NCBI GenBank assembly: GCA_026874595.1
Contig: CM049308.1
Span: 47,811,327-47,875,326 of the forward strand
DNA from: Sipunculus nudus
Lineage: Eukaryota; Annelida; Sipuncula; Golfingiida; Sipunculidae
Length of the DNA stretch: 64,000 nt
Direction: 5' to 3'
The notes beneath the pieces were generated by a model that was not told where the DNA came from, ran no database searches, and was given only the letters and a program-made list of their open reading frames with translations. How positions within the stretch are numbered: the stretch's first letter is position 1; each line of letters opens with the position of its first letter. Shown one piece after another: positions 26,701-41,700 of this stretch. A program made the translations under genes and the position numbers.

Positions 26701-29700
26701 AATATTGCGGACATTATACTCCCATGCATGTAGTTAGCCATTAATGTGACACATGGTACATCTACTGAATATAGCTGACATTATACTCCCATGCAAGTAG
26801 TGAGCTATTAATGTGACACATGGTACATCTTCTGAATATAGCTGACATAATACTCCCATGCAAGTTGTGAGATATTAATGTGACACATGGTACATCTTCT
26901 GAATATTGCTGACATTATACTCCCATGCAAGTAGTGTGCCATTAATGAGACACATGGTACATCACCTGAATATTGCTGACATTATACTCCCATGCAAGTA
27001 GTGAGCTATTAATGTGACACATGGTACATCTTCTGAATATTGCTGACATTATACTCCCATGCAAGTAGTGTGCCATTAATGAGACACATGGTACATCACC
27101 TGAATATTGCTGACATTATACTCCCATGCAAGTAGTGAGCTATTAATGTGACACATGGTACATCTTCTGAATATAGCTGACATTATACTCCCATGCAAGT
27201 AGTGAGCCATTAATGAGACACATGGTACATCTTCTGAATATTGCTGACATTATACTCCCATGCAAGTAGTGAGCTATTAATGTGACACGTGGTACATCTT
27301 CTGAATATAGCTGACATTATACTCCCATGCAAGTAGTGAGCCATTAATGAGACACATGGTACATCTTCTGAATATAGCTGACATTATACTCCCATGCAAG
27401 TAGTGAGCCATTAATGAGACACATGGTACATCTTCTGAATATTGCTGACATTATACTCCCATGCAAGTAGTGTGCCATTAATGAGACACATGGTACATCT
27501 TCTGAATATTGCTGACATTATACTCCCATGCAAGTAGTGAGCTATTAATGTGACACATGGTACATCTTCTGAATATTGCTGACATTATACTCCCATGCAA
27601 GTAGTGTGCCATTAATGAGACACATGGTACATCTTCTGAATATTGCTGACATTATACTCCCATGCAAGTAGTGAGCTATTAATGTGACACATGTTACATC
27701 TTCTGAATATTGCTGACATTATACTCCCATGCATGTAGTGAGCCATTAATGAAACACATGGTACATCTTCTGAATATAGCTGACATTATACTCCCATGCA
27801 AGTTGTGAGCTATTAATGTGACACATGGTACATCTTCTGAATATAGCTGACATTATACTCCCATGCAAGTAGTGAGCCATTAATGTGACACATGGTACAT
27901 CTTCTGAATATAGCTGACATTATACTCCCATGCAAGTAGTGAGCTTTTAATGTGACACATGGTACATCTTCTGAATATTGCTGACATTATACTCCCATGC
28001 AAGTAGTGAGCTTTTAATGTGACACATGGTACATCTACTGAATATAGCTGACATTATACTCCCATGCATGTAGTGAGCCATTAATGTGACACATGGTACA
28101 TCTTCTGAATATAGCTGACATTATACTCCCATGCAAGTAGTGAGCTTTTAATGTGACACATGGTACATCTTCTGAATATTGCTGACATTATACTCCCATG
28201 CAAGTAGTGAGCTATTAATGTGACACATGGTACATCTTCTGAATATTGCTGACATTATACTCCCATGCAAGTAGTGAGCTATTAATGTGACACATGGTAC
28301 ATCTTCTGAATATAGCTGACATTATACTCCCATGCATGTAGTGAGCTATGAATGTGACACATGGTACATCATCTGAATAAAGCTGACATTATAATCCCAT
28401 GCAAGTTGTGAGCTATTAATGTGACACATGGTACATCTTCTGAATATTGCTGACATTATACTCCCATGCATGTAGTGAGCCTTTAATGTGACACATGGTA
28501 CATCTTCTGAATATTGCTGACATTATACTCCCATGCAAGTAGTGAGCTATTAATGTGACATATGGTACATCTTCTGAATATAGCTGACATTATACTCCCA
28601 TGCAAGTAGTGAGCTATTAATGTGACACATGGTACATCTTCTGAATATTGCTGACATTATGCTCCCATGCAAATAGTGAGCTTTTAATGTGACACATGGT
28701 ACATCTTCTGAATAAAGCTTACATTATACTCCCATGCAGGTAGTGAGCTATTAATGTGACACATGGTACATCATCTGAATATAGCTGACATTATACTCCC
28801 ATGCAAGTAGTGAGCTATTAATGTGACACATGGTACATCTTCTGAATATTGCTGACATTATACTCCCATGCAAGTAGTGAGCTATTAATGTGACACATGG
28901 TACATCTTCTGAATATTGCTGACATTATACTCCCATGCAAGTAGTGAGCTATTAATGTGACACATGGTACATCTTCTGAATATTGCTGACATTATACTCC
29001 CATGCAAGTAGTGAGCTATTAATGTGACACATGGTACATCTTCTGAATATAGCTGACATTATACTCCCATGCAAGTAGTGAGCTATAAATGTGACACATG
29101 GTACATCTTCTGAATATAGCTGACATTATACTCCCATGCATGTAGTGAGCTATGAATGTGACACATGGTACATCATCTGAATAAAGCTGACATTATACTC
29201 CCATGCAAGTTGTGAGCTATTAATGTGACACATGGTACATCTTCTGAATATAGCTGACATTAAACTCCCATGCATGTAGTGAGCCATTTATGTGACACAT
29301 GGTACATCTTCTGAATATTGCTGACATTATACTCCCATGCAAGTAGTGAGCTATTAATGTGACACATGGTACATCTTCTGAATATTGCTGACATTATACT
29401 CCCATGCAAGTTGTGAGCTATTAATGTGACACATGGTACATCTTCTGAATATAGCTAACATTTTACTCCCATGCATGTAGTGAGCCATTAATGTGACACA
29501 TGGTACATCTTCTGAATATAGCTGACATTATACTCCCATGCATGTAGTGAGCCATTAATGTGACACATGGTACATCTTCTGAATATAGCTGACATTATAC
29601 TCCCATGCAAGTAGTGAGCCATGAATGTGACACATGGTACATCACCTGAATATTGCTGACATTATACTCCCATGCATGTAGTGAGCTATTAATGTGACAC

Positions 29701-32700
29701 ATGGTACATCTTCTGAATATTGCTGACATTATACTCCCATGCAAGTAGTGTGCCATTAATGAGACACATAATACATCTTCTGAATATTGCTGACATTATA
29801 CTCCCATGCATGTAGTGAGCTATTAATGTGACACATGGTACATCTTCTGAATATTGCTGACATTATACTCCCATGCAAGTTGTGAGCTATTAATGTGACA
29901 CATGGTACATCTTCTGAATATAGCTAACATTATACTCCCATGCATGTAGTGAGCCATTAATGTGACACATGGAACATCTTCTGAATATAGCTGACATTAT
30001 ACTCCCATGCAAGTAGTGAGCCATTTATGTGACACATGGTACATCACCTGAATATTGCTGACATTATACTCCCATGCATGTAGTGAGCTATTAATGTGAC
30101 ACATGGTAAATCTTCTGAATATTGCTGACATTATACTCCCATGCAAGTTGTGAGCTATTAATGTGACACATGGTACATCTTCTGAACATAGCTGACATTA
30201 TACTCCCATGCAAGTAGTGAGCTATTAATGTGACACATGGTACATCTTCTGAATATTGCTGACATTATACTCCCATGCAAGTTGTGAGCTATTAATGTGA
30301 CACATGGTACATCTTCTGTATATAGCTAACATTATACTCCCATGCATGTAGTGAGCCATTAATGTGACACATGGTACATCTTCTGAATATAGCTGACATT
30401 ATACTCCCATGCATGTAGTGAGCTATTAATGTGACACATGGTACATCTTCTGAATATTGCTGACATTATACTCCCATGCAAGTTGTGAGCTATTAATGTG
30501 ACACATGGTACATCTTCTGAATATAGCTGACATTATACTCCCGTGCAAGTAGTGAGCTTTTAATGTGACACATGGTGCATCTTCTGAATATAGCTGACAT
30601 TATGCTCCCATGCAAGTAGTGAGCTATTAATGTGACACATTGTACATCTTCTGAATATGGTTGTTGTAAATAAATATTAGTCATATATATGTGTAACATA
30701 CCAGCAGTACCAGCATGGGAATAATGACCTGCTAACTTTCAGCTGATTAAAATTTCCATCTATCAAGCCCACAAAATTGATTTTAATGCCAAAAATCTTC
30801 AAATATTTGGTACACTGAATGTAAGAAAACTTTTGTCTGATGGCCCCTTCCATTTATGTATGTGAATACTGGATTAAAAAAATTTTAATTTCTTGTTTAA
30901 AAGTCCTGTTTGAGTTTCCTCTGATTAAGTGAGAGTTTAGGTTTTGTGTCTGCGTGTTGTAATTAGATGGGCTCTGGGCCATGTGAGGCTTCAATACTGA
31001 CCGACTGACTGATGAACAGACACTCCATGTGATAAGCATCTCAGTCCAGCCACAGGTGTATTACGTGTATATGTTCTCTTCTTTATTGTGTATATGTAGA
31101 TATTAGTAAACCATGAATTTCTAATATTTTCATTCTTTTATCATAAATTCAAATATCCTATGAATTGCCTTTGCACAAAAACCCATTTCTGGAGACTTGC
31201 CAGAAGTCTTGGGCAAATTTTCTTGGAAACCTGAAATTAGGTCATGATAACTTTTATTCTCAGAGTGACCAGCCAGAAACACAATTTTGAACAACCAGAC
31301 AGACAAGACACAAATTAAAACTGTTAGGCCTAGAATCTTATAAGACTGCATCCAAGGAGGTTCTGGCCAAATCTTCTTTGAAACCTGGAAGTAGGTCATG
31401 CTGACCTATATTCTGCAAGAAACTGGCCAAAAATATAGTTATAAGCACCTAGACAGTCAGGCATGGCACCAAAATTTACTGTTGGGCTTAGAACCTTCTA
31501 ATGTGACATCCAGGGAGATCCTTGGCAAGTCTACTTTGAATTGTGAAATTAGGTCTCTGTTACCTATATTTTCTGAGCTATGACCAGAAAACCTAATTTT
31601 GAGCACCCAGAATATCAGACAGGTCACAAATCTTAACTGTTCACTCTAGAAATGACTTTCTTTATATAAAGGGAGGTCATTGTAATGTCTCCTTTGACAT
31701 CCATAATCAGGTCACTGTTACCTATATTCTGTGAGCTGTGTGAAACAACATGATTTGAGTACCCTGTTATTCAAAGGACACAAGTCATAGTAGTTTTGAA
31801 GTAGAAACTTCTAGCTTACCATCTGGGGAGTTCCTTGTAAAATCTTCTTGCTGTTACATATTTTTAAGGATTAATTAAGGGCAAAAAAACATGATTTTGA
31901 GCACGCTTGAAGTCATTCTACCCATTGTTCAAGGTTCCTTAACAAATATTTTTTACTAGATCAAAACATCAATAATTAATACATGCATAACCTGTATACA
32001 TGTCAAATTCAGCTTAAAATCATGACCCATGGGTCACTTGTTTAGTCCTTCAACCAATAGCTGGAGAAGGGAAGACTTATTATCTGCATCTCTTTGTCCA
32101 TCTGTTAGTCCATCCATATTCTCCTTCTTGTACAGGTATCTATACTGAGAGGTCTGTGAGTAAGTACTACACAGTTGACCATCATGTGTATGCTCATCGT
32201 AATGAGACCAACCTGCTTGTGGTAGAAGTGGACCTAGTGCGTAAAGCAGCAATCCCTCTCAAGCTCAAAGTGGAACTGCTCAGCCGCTGGACAACAAGTT
32301 ATGACTTCACCATCATATCTCATCCAAGCAACATATCAGAGACCAGGTAGGGATCATGTCTTTTCTTGTTTCACAGCAGAGCCCAGGTAGGGATCATGTC
32401 TTCTCTTGTTTCACAGCAGAGACCAGGTAGGGATCATGTCTCCTCTTGTTTCACAGCAAAGACCAGGAAGGGATCATGTCTCCTCTTGTTTTACATCAGA
32501 GACCAAGAAAGCATCATGTCTCCTCATTTTTCACATCAGAGACCAGGTAAGCATCATGTCTCCTCTTTTTTAACAGCAGAGGCCAGGTAAGCACCATGTC
32601 TCCTCTTGTTTCACAGCAGAGACCAGGTAGGCATTATGTCTCCTCTTGTTTTATAGGAGAGACCAGGTAGGCATCATGTCTCTCTGAATTCTTAAGATTT

Positions 32701-35700
32701 TCTTCTGTTGGGCCAATTGCACCACAAGCCATTTTTATCAAAATGATATTCAGGGGTGCCATAATGTTAGCCCACCTGACTACAAGGCATGCTACTTGGC
32801 CCTATCAAGGAGCCAGTGTCCATTAGCTAGCCATCTGTTTGTCTGTCTGCTTGTCCTGTTGTTCAACAACTGTACCTGAAAACCATTTGGTCAGTCAATT
32901 TCAAATAAAAGACCTTTGTTACAGGTATTTACCTGGTAAATCTTCTATCAAGCTTTTTGTTTTATTGTGTTTGGAGCTTGTGTGAACGAAGTCAGTAGGA
33001 ATACACTTGTCATTATTTGTAACATTACATATACAAAGATAACAATTATTGTTTGCTGTGAAAAAGTGGAGTGTGCTCTGTTGTACATTCCTCTTGGGGA
33101 TGGTGGGGAAGACATGGCTCATTGTCTTGTTACTATCATTTGGCATCTGTAGGAAATCTTGTGAACTTTTGAAATATTGACATTATTTCTACTCAAGTTT
33201 GATACACATTGCTTTAATCAAGTTTAGAGGAGGTAAAAGCTAGTAACCTTGCTCTTAATCTTCCAGATAAAATTTGCTGAAATTTAGGATTCTTTCCTTT
33301 AATTTTGATGCACCATTTATTACAGCTAAATTAATTGACTAGTTTGAAACCTAAATACCTTGACCTGCAGATATAGTGACCTTCAGATCTGTAGATATAC
33401 CCAATGAATTATTTATAATCTCTGAGAGTGTTTTGAATTTTGATAACATTTCTACATTTGCAAAAAATGTTTATGCAAAATGTCACTCAGAAATGTTTAC
33501 ATTCCTGGAATAAATATTTCTAATTACCAAAACTTTTAATGCAACTTTGCATGACCAGGACCTTAAAGGTCAAATATGTGAAGTATTATTATTTATTTTG
33601 CAGCTTTATAACCCATTAAATGCTAGATCTGGTGTGCATACCTGTATGGGGACTTCACGTGATAGCACACAAGTCAGCAGCACTGGGGGTTGGTGTTCAC
33701 TGGGTGAAATATCTGTGCTTGTGATTGCAAAAACAAAACTATTCTTGTCTCACACTTGCTTCTTTCAGTGTCCAGGTATTGGTGTCTTCTGTGTTTTCAG
33801 TGTCCAGGTGTTGATATCTCCTGTGTCTCCTGATTCTCTTGATTCTTTCAGTGTCCAGGTATTGGTGTCTTCTGTGTTTTCAGTGTTGAGGTGTTGATAT
33901 CTCCTGTGTCTCCTGATTCTCTTGTTCTTTCAATTTACGGGTGTTGGTGTCTTCTGTGTTTTCAGTGTCCAGGTGTTGATACCTCCTGTGTTTCCTGATC
34001 CTCTTGTTTCTTTCAATGTCCAGGTGTTGGTGTCTTCTGTGTTTTCAGTGTCCGGGTGTTGATACATCCTGTGTTTCCTGATTCTCTTTTTTCTTTCATT
34101 GTCCAGGTGTTGATACCTCCTGTGTTTCCTGATCCTCTTGTTTCTTTCAGTGTCCAGGTATTGGTATCTCCTGTGTCTCCTGATTCTCTTTTTCTTTCAA
34201 TGTCCAGGTGTTGATATCTCCTGTGTCTCCTGATTCTCTTGATTCTTTCAATGTCCAGGTGTTGGTGTCTTCTGTGTTTTCAGTGTCCGGGTGTTGATAC
34301 ATCCTGTGTTTCCTGATTCTCTTTTTTCTTTCATTGTCCAGGTGTTGATACCTCCTGTGTTTCCTGATCCTCTTGTTTCTTTCAGTGTCCAGGTATTGGT
34401 ATCTCCTGTGTCTCCTGATTCTCTTTTTTCTTTCAATGTCCAGGTGTTGATATCTCCTGTGTTTCCTGATTCTCTTTTTTCTTTCATTGTCCAGGTGTTG
34501 ATACCTCCTGTGTTTCCTGATCCTCTTGTTTCTTTCAATGTCCAGGTATTGGTATCTCCTGTGTCTCCTGATCCTCTTGTTTCTTTCAGTGTCCAGGTAT
34601 TGGTATCTCCTGTGTCTCCTGATTCTCTTTTTTCTTTCAATGTCCAGGTGTTGATATCTCCTGTGTCTCCTGATTCTCTTGATTCTTTCAATGTCCAGAT
34701 GTTCGTGTCCTCTGTGTTTTCAGTGTTGAGGTGTTGATATCTCCTGTGTCTCCTGATTCTCTTGTTCTTTCAATTTCCGGGTGTTGGTGTCTTCTGTGTT
34801 TTCACTGTCCAGGTGTTGATATCTCCTGTGTCTCCTGATTCTCTTTTTTCTTTCAGTGTCCAGGTGTTGATACCTTCTGTGTTTCCTGATCCTCTTGTTT
34901 CTTTCAGTGTCCAGGTGTTGGTGTCATCTGTGTTTTCAGTGTCCAGGTGTTGATACATCCTGTGTTTCCTGATTCTCTTTTTTCTTTTATTGTCCAGGTG
35001 TTGATACCTCCTGTGTTTCCTGATCCTCTTGTTTCTTTCATTGTCCAGGTGTTGATATCTCCTGTATCTCCTGATTCTCTTTTTAGCTCAGCTGACTACA
35101 AGTCATCTGAGCTATAGTCATGGTCCATTGTCCGTCGTCCGTCCGTCTGTCCGTCCGTCCGTCCGTCCGTCCGTCCGTCCGTCCATCCGTAGAAGTGGCA
35201 CGTTTTGAAACCGTAAGACCTAGGAATCCAAAATTCGGTATAATGTTAGATGTCCCCAAGATCTCCTACCAAGCCGAAAACTGGGTCTTTGCAACTTCGT
35301 TCCTTTGAGAAATTAAGGAAAAACCTCAATTTTTTATTAAAAACCTATTTTCACACTTCAGGACTGCCTAATATCAAAACCACTCATCTGTTTTTCCTCA
35401 TATTTACCATAAATATTCCTCTATATAGTTCCTATGTACATGCCAGAAATTATGTCTGTATTATTTAATTTAAAAAAGTTATGGGCCAAAACATAATGCA
35501 TTTTGTAAAAAATCAGGAAAGATATTTGATCACTTAACACAAAAAATGTTAAAGCTATCGACCTTTTTTCCAGTAATATAACTTTAATTAATCAAAATTA
35601 AATTGTATACCCAAAATTAGATGAAAATCTTTAAAATTTTCTAAAATATTAATAAAAATAAAAAATTGGTACCTTAAATTTTGCCCAACTTTGACCATGG

Positions 35701-38700
35701 CACGTTTTTTTTCCTGTAAGTACTGTGGATTTAATTTTCACAGCATGTTTTTGTTAGCATTTCAACTGTTAACACCAAAAATTTGAAACCAGTTGATCAA
35801 AAACTGTAGATTTTAATAAGTTTTCAAGCACCATGTAACATATTGATTACATCAAGCTAGTGTTATGCAGTTTGCAAGAGCTCAGCTCCCCAGCTTCAGC
35901 TCTTAGTTCCTTAAATTCGGCATACAGTTAGATGTCTCCAAAATCCCCTACCATGCCAAGAATTTGGTCACTAGGACTTAATACCTTCGAGATATTAATG
36001 AAAAACTTCATTTTTCCATTAAAAACCCATTGTTACACTTCAAGACAGCCTAATATCAAAACCACTGATCTGACTTTAATCATAAATAATTTACATATTT
36101 TTCATTCTCTATGCACATGCCAGAATGATGTCAGTATTGCGTAATTGTTTTAAGTTATGGGCCCAAACATAATGCACTTTGTAAAAAATCAAGAAATATA
36201 TTTACTCCCTTAACAAGGGCATTGCTGAAGCTAGAGATTTTTTTGTCAGGGATGTAACATTATTTAATCAAGATTCAATTGAATACCCAAAATTAGTTCT
36301 GAATTTTTCAAATTTTATAAGTTATTAGTATAAATATAAAATTAGTACCTTAAATTTTGCCCAACTGTGACCATGGCACGTTTGTGTCCTGTGAGCACTG
36401 TTGATATAATTTTCATATCATGCACACATTAGGATTTCAGCTTTTTAGTTTAGAAAGCTGAAAGAAATTGGCCAAAAATTGTAGCTTTTATTAATGTTTT
36501 TTATGAGACCCTGTCAGACTTTGGCTCTCTCCAGCCCCTCTTGAGTCACCTGTATGTTGACCTTGTTGACCTTTCATCAAATTATGCACGCTTGAGGCGA
36601 GGCATACAGGAATCCAGGCAGCTTATGGCCAGCCACAGTTGATCCAGGTGTCCAACCCAACTCATCTAGTAGTTTTAACCAACAACATAACAATAAACAA
36701 TAAATTAATAAATTTTTATTGGTTTTTAATAAGAAATTAAAGAAAAATAGAAAAGGAATTTGTTAGTTTATAATAACAGGAAATTAACTTGCAGTTACTG
36801 ATGATATAAGAATCTTGTATCGATGGGTAGAATGTCACATATTCCAAATAACACCATGCAGTCACCTATGGCATTTTTCAGTTCAATTTTAATGATAAAG
36901 AAGTAAATCATTTTATTCATTACTAATCATTAGGGATCATAAGAAGGAAATTAATGATAGACAAAGATGCAGTTGATAATATTAATCTAGATTCCTACTG
37001 TGTCTAGTGTGTACATTGATGTGAAATTAGTCCAAACTGAATTTTTTACAGTTATTTTTTTATATAAATAAAAGCCATAAAACCAGGTACTTATGATCAT
37101 TATTTAAATGTGTGAATTTTGTATATTCAGGATTCTCAACATCATTGGTTGGTGAAACTGAATAAATACCAGACATGGTGTGAATACTTTGTAATTGTAT
37201 TTAAATATGAATATGATTATGTACTCCATTATATGTTTCTTGCATAAAGAATAGGAATTCAGGTAAAAATGAAAGTATATGAATACTCGTGCAAAAACTT
37301 TCAAAATGTATTCATGAATTCATTCATGAATATATTCTTTAATATTATTTTAATAATCATATCAATTATATTTCATTTAAAAAATCATATGATTCTCTTA
37401 TTATTTTTTATAAAAATTATATTTTGGACAATATTTGTAATTTTTTTTAATAAATAGTTAAACTCTTATATTATATGTTCTGCTTATAAGTTATATGGCC
37501 AAGTCAAAATCTGTGTGACAATAGTACTCCATTTAATAATAAAATAAATGAAATCACTCTCTTCCCTGTCTCCAAAGGTACTATCAAAATCATACATAAG
37601 CTAAACAACAACAACTCATAATACAGCTTATATTTATTACCACACAAAACCAGCATGTGCCTCATTTCTAAATAATATTTTTTTATCATATATAACAGCT
37701 GAGCGTCGTCACCCATAGGTCCCTTGTTTTCTTTCAATGTCCAGGTGTTGAATACCTCCTGTGTTTCCTGATCCTCTTGTTTCTTTCAATGTCCAGGTAT
37801 TGATATCTCCTGTGTTTCCTGATCCTCTTGTTTCTTTCAATGTCCAGGTATTGGTATCTCCTGTGTCTCCTGATTCTCTTTTTTCTTTCATTGTCCAGGT
37901 GTTGATATCTCCTGTGTTTCCTGATCCTCTTGTTTCTTTCAATGTCCAGGTATTGATATCTCCTGTGTTTCCTGATCCTCTTGTTTCTTTCAGTGTCCAG
38001 GTATTGGTATCTCCTGTGTCTCCTGATTCTCTTTTTCTTTCAATGTCCAGGTGTTGATATCTCCTGTGTCTCCTGATTCTCTTTTTTCTTTCAATGTCCA
38101 GGTGTTGATACCTCCTGTGTTTCCTGATCCTCTTGTTTCTTTCAATGTCCAGGTATTGGTGTCTTCTGTGTTTTCAGTGTCAAGGTGTTGATACCTCCTG
38201 TGTTTCCTGATCCTCTTGTTTCTTTCATTGTCCAGGTTTTGATACCTCCTGTGTTTCCTGATCCTCTTGTTTCTTTCAATGTCCAGGTATTGAAATCTCC
38301 TGTGTCTCCTGATTTTCTTTTTTCTTTCAATGTCCAGGTGTTGATATTTCCTGTGTCTCCTGTTTCACTTTTTTTTCAGTGTCCGGGTGTTGATACCTCC
38401 TGTGTTTCCTGATCCTCTTGCCATATCTTCATTGTATGGTACATATAATCACTGAACTCAATATGTTTCTTTTAGCTACAAAGAGTGTACAATTAACTCA
38501 CCAGAGACAGATAGATCTGGATACACCAAGGTCCATGTTGTCTATGATCATATCCCAGATTTCCTTGAGGCACCAAAGGACAGTGCACGAACCAAGTGGA
38601 TCTTCCTGACTGCAGTTGGGAGGACCAGGCAGGAGGCTTTTGCTGCCTATCAAAGAGGTAATATTTGCTGTATATATCCACTCTAACATTAAGTCAGTGT

Positions 38701-41700
38701 TCTCCTCTTTATCTTATTTTAAATATATATTGGTCTGCAAATTTAACATAGTGCCTTTATTTCTAGAGAGATAATCACAAACTGTAAAAATGGGATTTTT
38801 AGAGGCACCTTCCTATTATAGAAAGTAATTGATTGATTAGAAGAAAGCCAACAATGATATCAGTTTTTTGTTCTGTGGAAGATTGTCATTCTGTCAGGCT
38901 GATCCAGCTTCGGGTTTGGCTGTTTGGAACGTTGCTGGTGGGGGTAGTCAAGGCACAGAGAGATGCTGCTGATAAGTCTGGTACTAATTGATTCAGTGCG
39001 AGAATCCTGCCTTTGGTGTGATTTTGGATAGACTTGACTGCAATTAAGGTGTTTTTGTCAGTTTAGTTAGGTTCTCTATATATTAGTCTTGAGACATTAA
39101 TGAAATTATTGGAACATTACTAAGTTTTTAGGTCACTACTGAATCAGTTCTTAACCAGAATACTCTAATGAATTTTTGAACAATCTAAAAAAATCTTTGA
39201 AATTGTCCATAGGTAAGGGTCAGAAGATGGAGCTTTTTTAAAAAGGGCACATGACCTTGACAGTCAGTTAAATTTTACCTCATATTTTGACCACACAATC
39301 AAATTAACACAAATTTTCATGTCTCTTATTTGAATTGCTCAATGGATTGTTTTAGACTTTGGTGTTTCCATTGATTACTGATAACCTTATCTGTTGCACA
39401 GTCAGGTCTTTAGGCACAAAGTACAATCTGTTTTTATAAGGTTTAATTATACTTAAAAATAATGCAAGTCAGATTATTTTTCTCTAAAAACAAGAATTGT
39501 ATTGTGTCACACCACCAAAGATGTGAACGACCAGGTTCTTTTAACTGTCAAACCAGCTGGCTGAAACTCATGCAAAAGTACACTTCAAAAGGCGAATAAG
39601 ACTTGAGTTAACAAAAAAATTAATATATTAAAGAAAACATACACTTACATTTCTCTGGAGAGGTTCTCCACACATACAAGCAACGTCCAATAATAAATGC
39701 AGGAAGAATCACCAAGCGGTTAACCATACTACACAGAGTAGTCCTTTGTTTACACTTATCCTGATCACATGACCATCGCGCTCACTTTCATCAGAATATT
39801 GCATTGCTCGCCTCACTGTTTGCTTGAGCTGTGTACACAGTACAATCAGTCCACCTATAGATTCATGGAGCTCAGACCACCAACAGGTAACTCGCTGGAG
39901 TACTGGTTTGCCTCTTTAGGCAAAGTTCAAACAGCACTTACTAATTAGTGCACAGACTTTTCTATCTGGACTCTGAATCAATGTCTTTCACAGCTGATGT
40001 CTCCTGGAATCCTCCAGCTTCAGGTAACCGAATAGGCTTCCACACTGCAATATCTAGTACTTCTACAGTTACGCTTTTAAATAATGTTCTCGTCTGTACC
40101 TGGAAGCACTCACAAGCTGTATAAATTGCCAGAATACCAGTCCACCGGCAAAATGCAACACTCGCTCTGAAGTCTGTTACAGAGTAATCACCATGGCCTT
40201 CCTCAGACACTGACTGTCTACCCTTATAGACATCATCTCTCAGCTGTCTTGACTCTGATGCATGTAGACCTGCCCCTAGACTGCAGATATTGTCAGGCTA
40301 CATGAACTGGACGCTGATTGGGCAATTGTAGTGAATTTCTTCTTAATCACATCTTATATATGCTTGCTGACGTCACAAGTCCTGACTGTCCTCTGGCCAA
40401 TCACCACTCTCTATTATGCTCTATTATTACATGAATATGGACACGCCTCCAGAAACAAAACCATGAGAAAACCAAACTAAGGTGCTCATCCTTTGAAGTC
40501 CACAACAAACAATCATCACTATAGAGACCGCCAAACAGATATGGCTCACACAGAAAAAAACTGTATTGAAATTAAAATTAAACGAGACGTGTGCTCTCTT
40601 TTCAAAACTCTCAAGCTAATATCTAAACATGATACTCCATATTAATATACAATAAATTATAAAAATAATCATCTCGTTATAATCCCTACTTGAACATGAA
40701 GTACAATTACTAAGTCACAGTCCTCCAGTGACATAATGTGTGATATTATAATTGAATGAAGTTTCCTTGATATGATATATGACTCAGGTGCCAGCAGAGT
40801 TGAGTCCGGAGACCAGCTTTATGCCGATCATGTGAATGCCTGGGGTCAGCTGTGGAAGAAAGGTAGAATTGATCTTGAGGGTGACACAAAGACAGCCAGG
40901 GCGGTGTACGGCAGCATGTACTACCTGCTCAGCTCATTACCTACACAACAAGACTACAGGTACCCATACATTGGTCTGAGTCCCGGGGGCCTTCCATTTG
41001 GAGGAAGACTTGCAGTGCGTATATTTTATGTATTTTCCTGTACAGATCGTGTGAGACACATGGTCAGCATCTTCAGTAGCAAATGTTGAAGCTGAGGGTC
41101 CTGTTTATGTTCTGTCTCCCTGGAGTTTCACTGGATGTGAAATGATGCCAGCTATATAAACAAGGTCTCATGGGTCACTGTGATCAGCTGAAGTTGACCT
41201 AGAAGATTAAAATCTAAAATAATAATATCAAATGGAGATAAAGTGTGACAGGAAGAGGTAATATAGGCCATGGTTGGTTTATATGATTGGTTTGTCTTGA
41301 TGAGCAAGAAATTGTTGCAAATAATATTTTGTGACCTGACCATGTGTTTCCTTATGTTGAAACTGAAGCATGTGAGCAGTTTGTGAACAAATGATCTGTA
41401 CTATTATCATGATCATAAGTTGGCTTTTTGATTAACTGTTGACAGTTCAGTAGTTTACACATTTGTTCAATTGAATCTATTTTTTTAAATATATTTTATG
41501 AAATATATGTTTTTTTTATTTTGTGAAATGTATACAGTTGAAATATAACTAATGTCCCCAGTCCAAAGATGGACTTATTGGTGGGGGGGGGGGGGGTTAC
41601 AACATATCTGTATTATTATAGTGTATAAACATAGGATTTTTCCCTTAATTCAACAATACTTACAGGATAAAAAAGTTCATTCACAATTACTTAATATTTA

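Noticed and set aside
25440-30660. CRISPR-like array
   Set aside because: Direct repeats are contiguous 67-bp units without unique spacers, in an animal intron.
34248-34737. Two overlapping ~148-codon ORFs on opposite strands
   Set aside because: They lie entirely in the 51-bp array; the unit length divides by three, so frames stay open on both strands.
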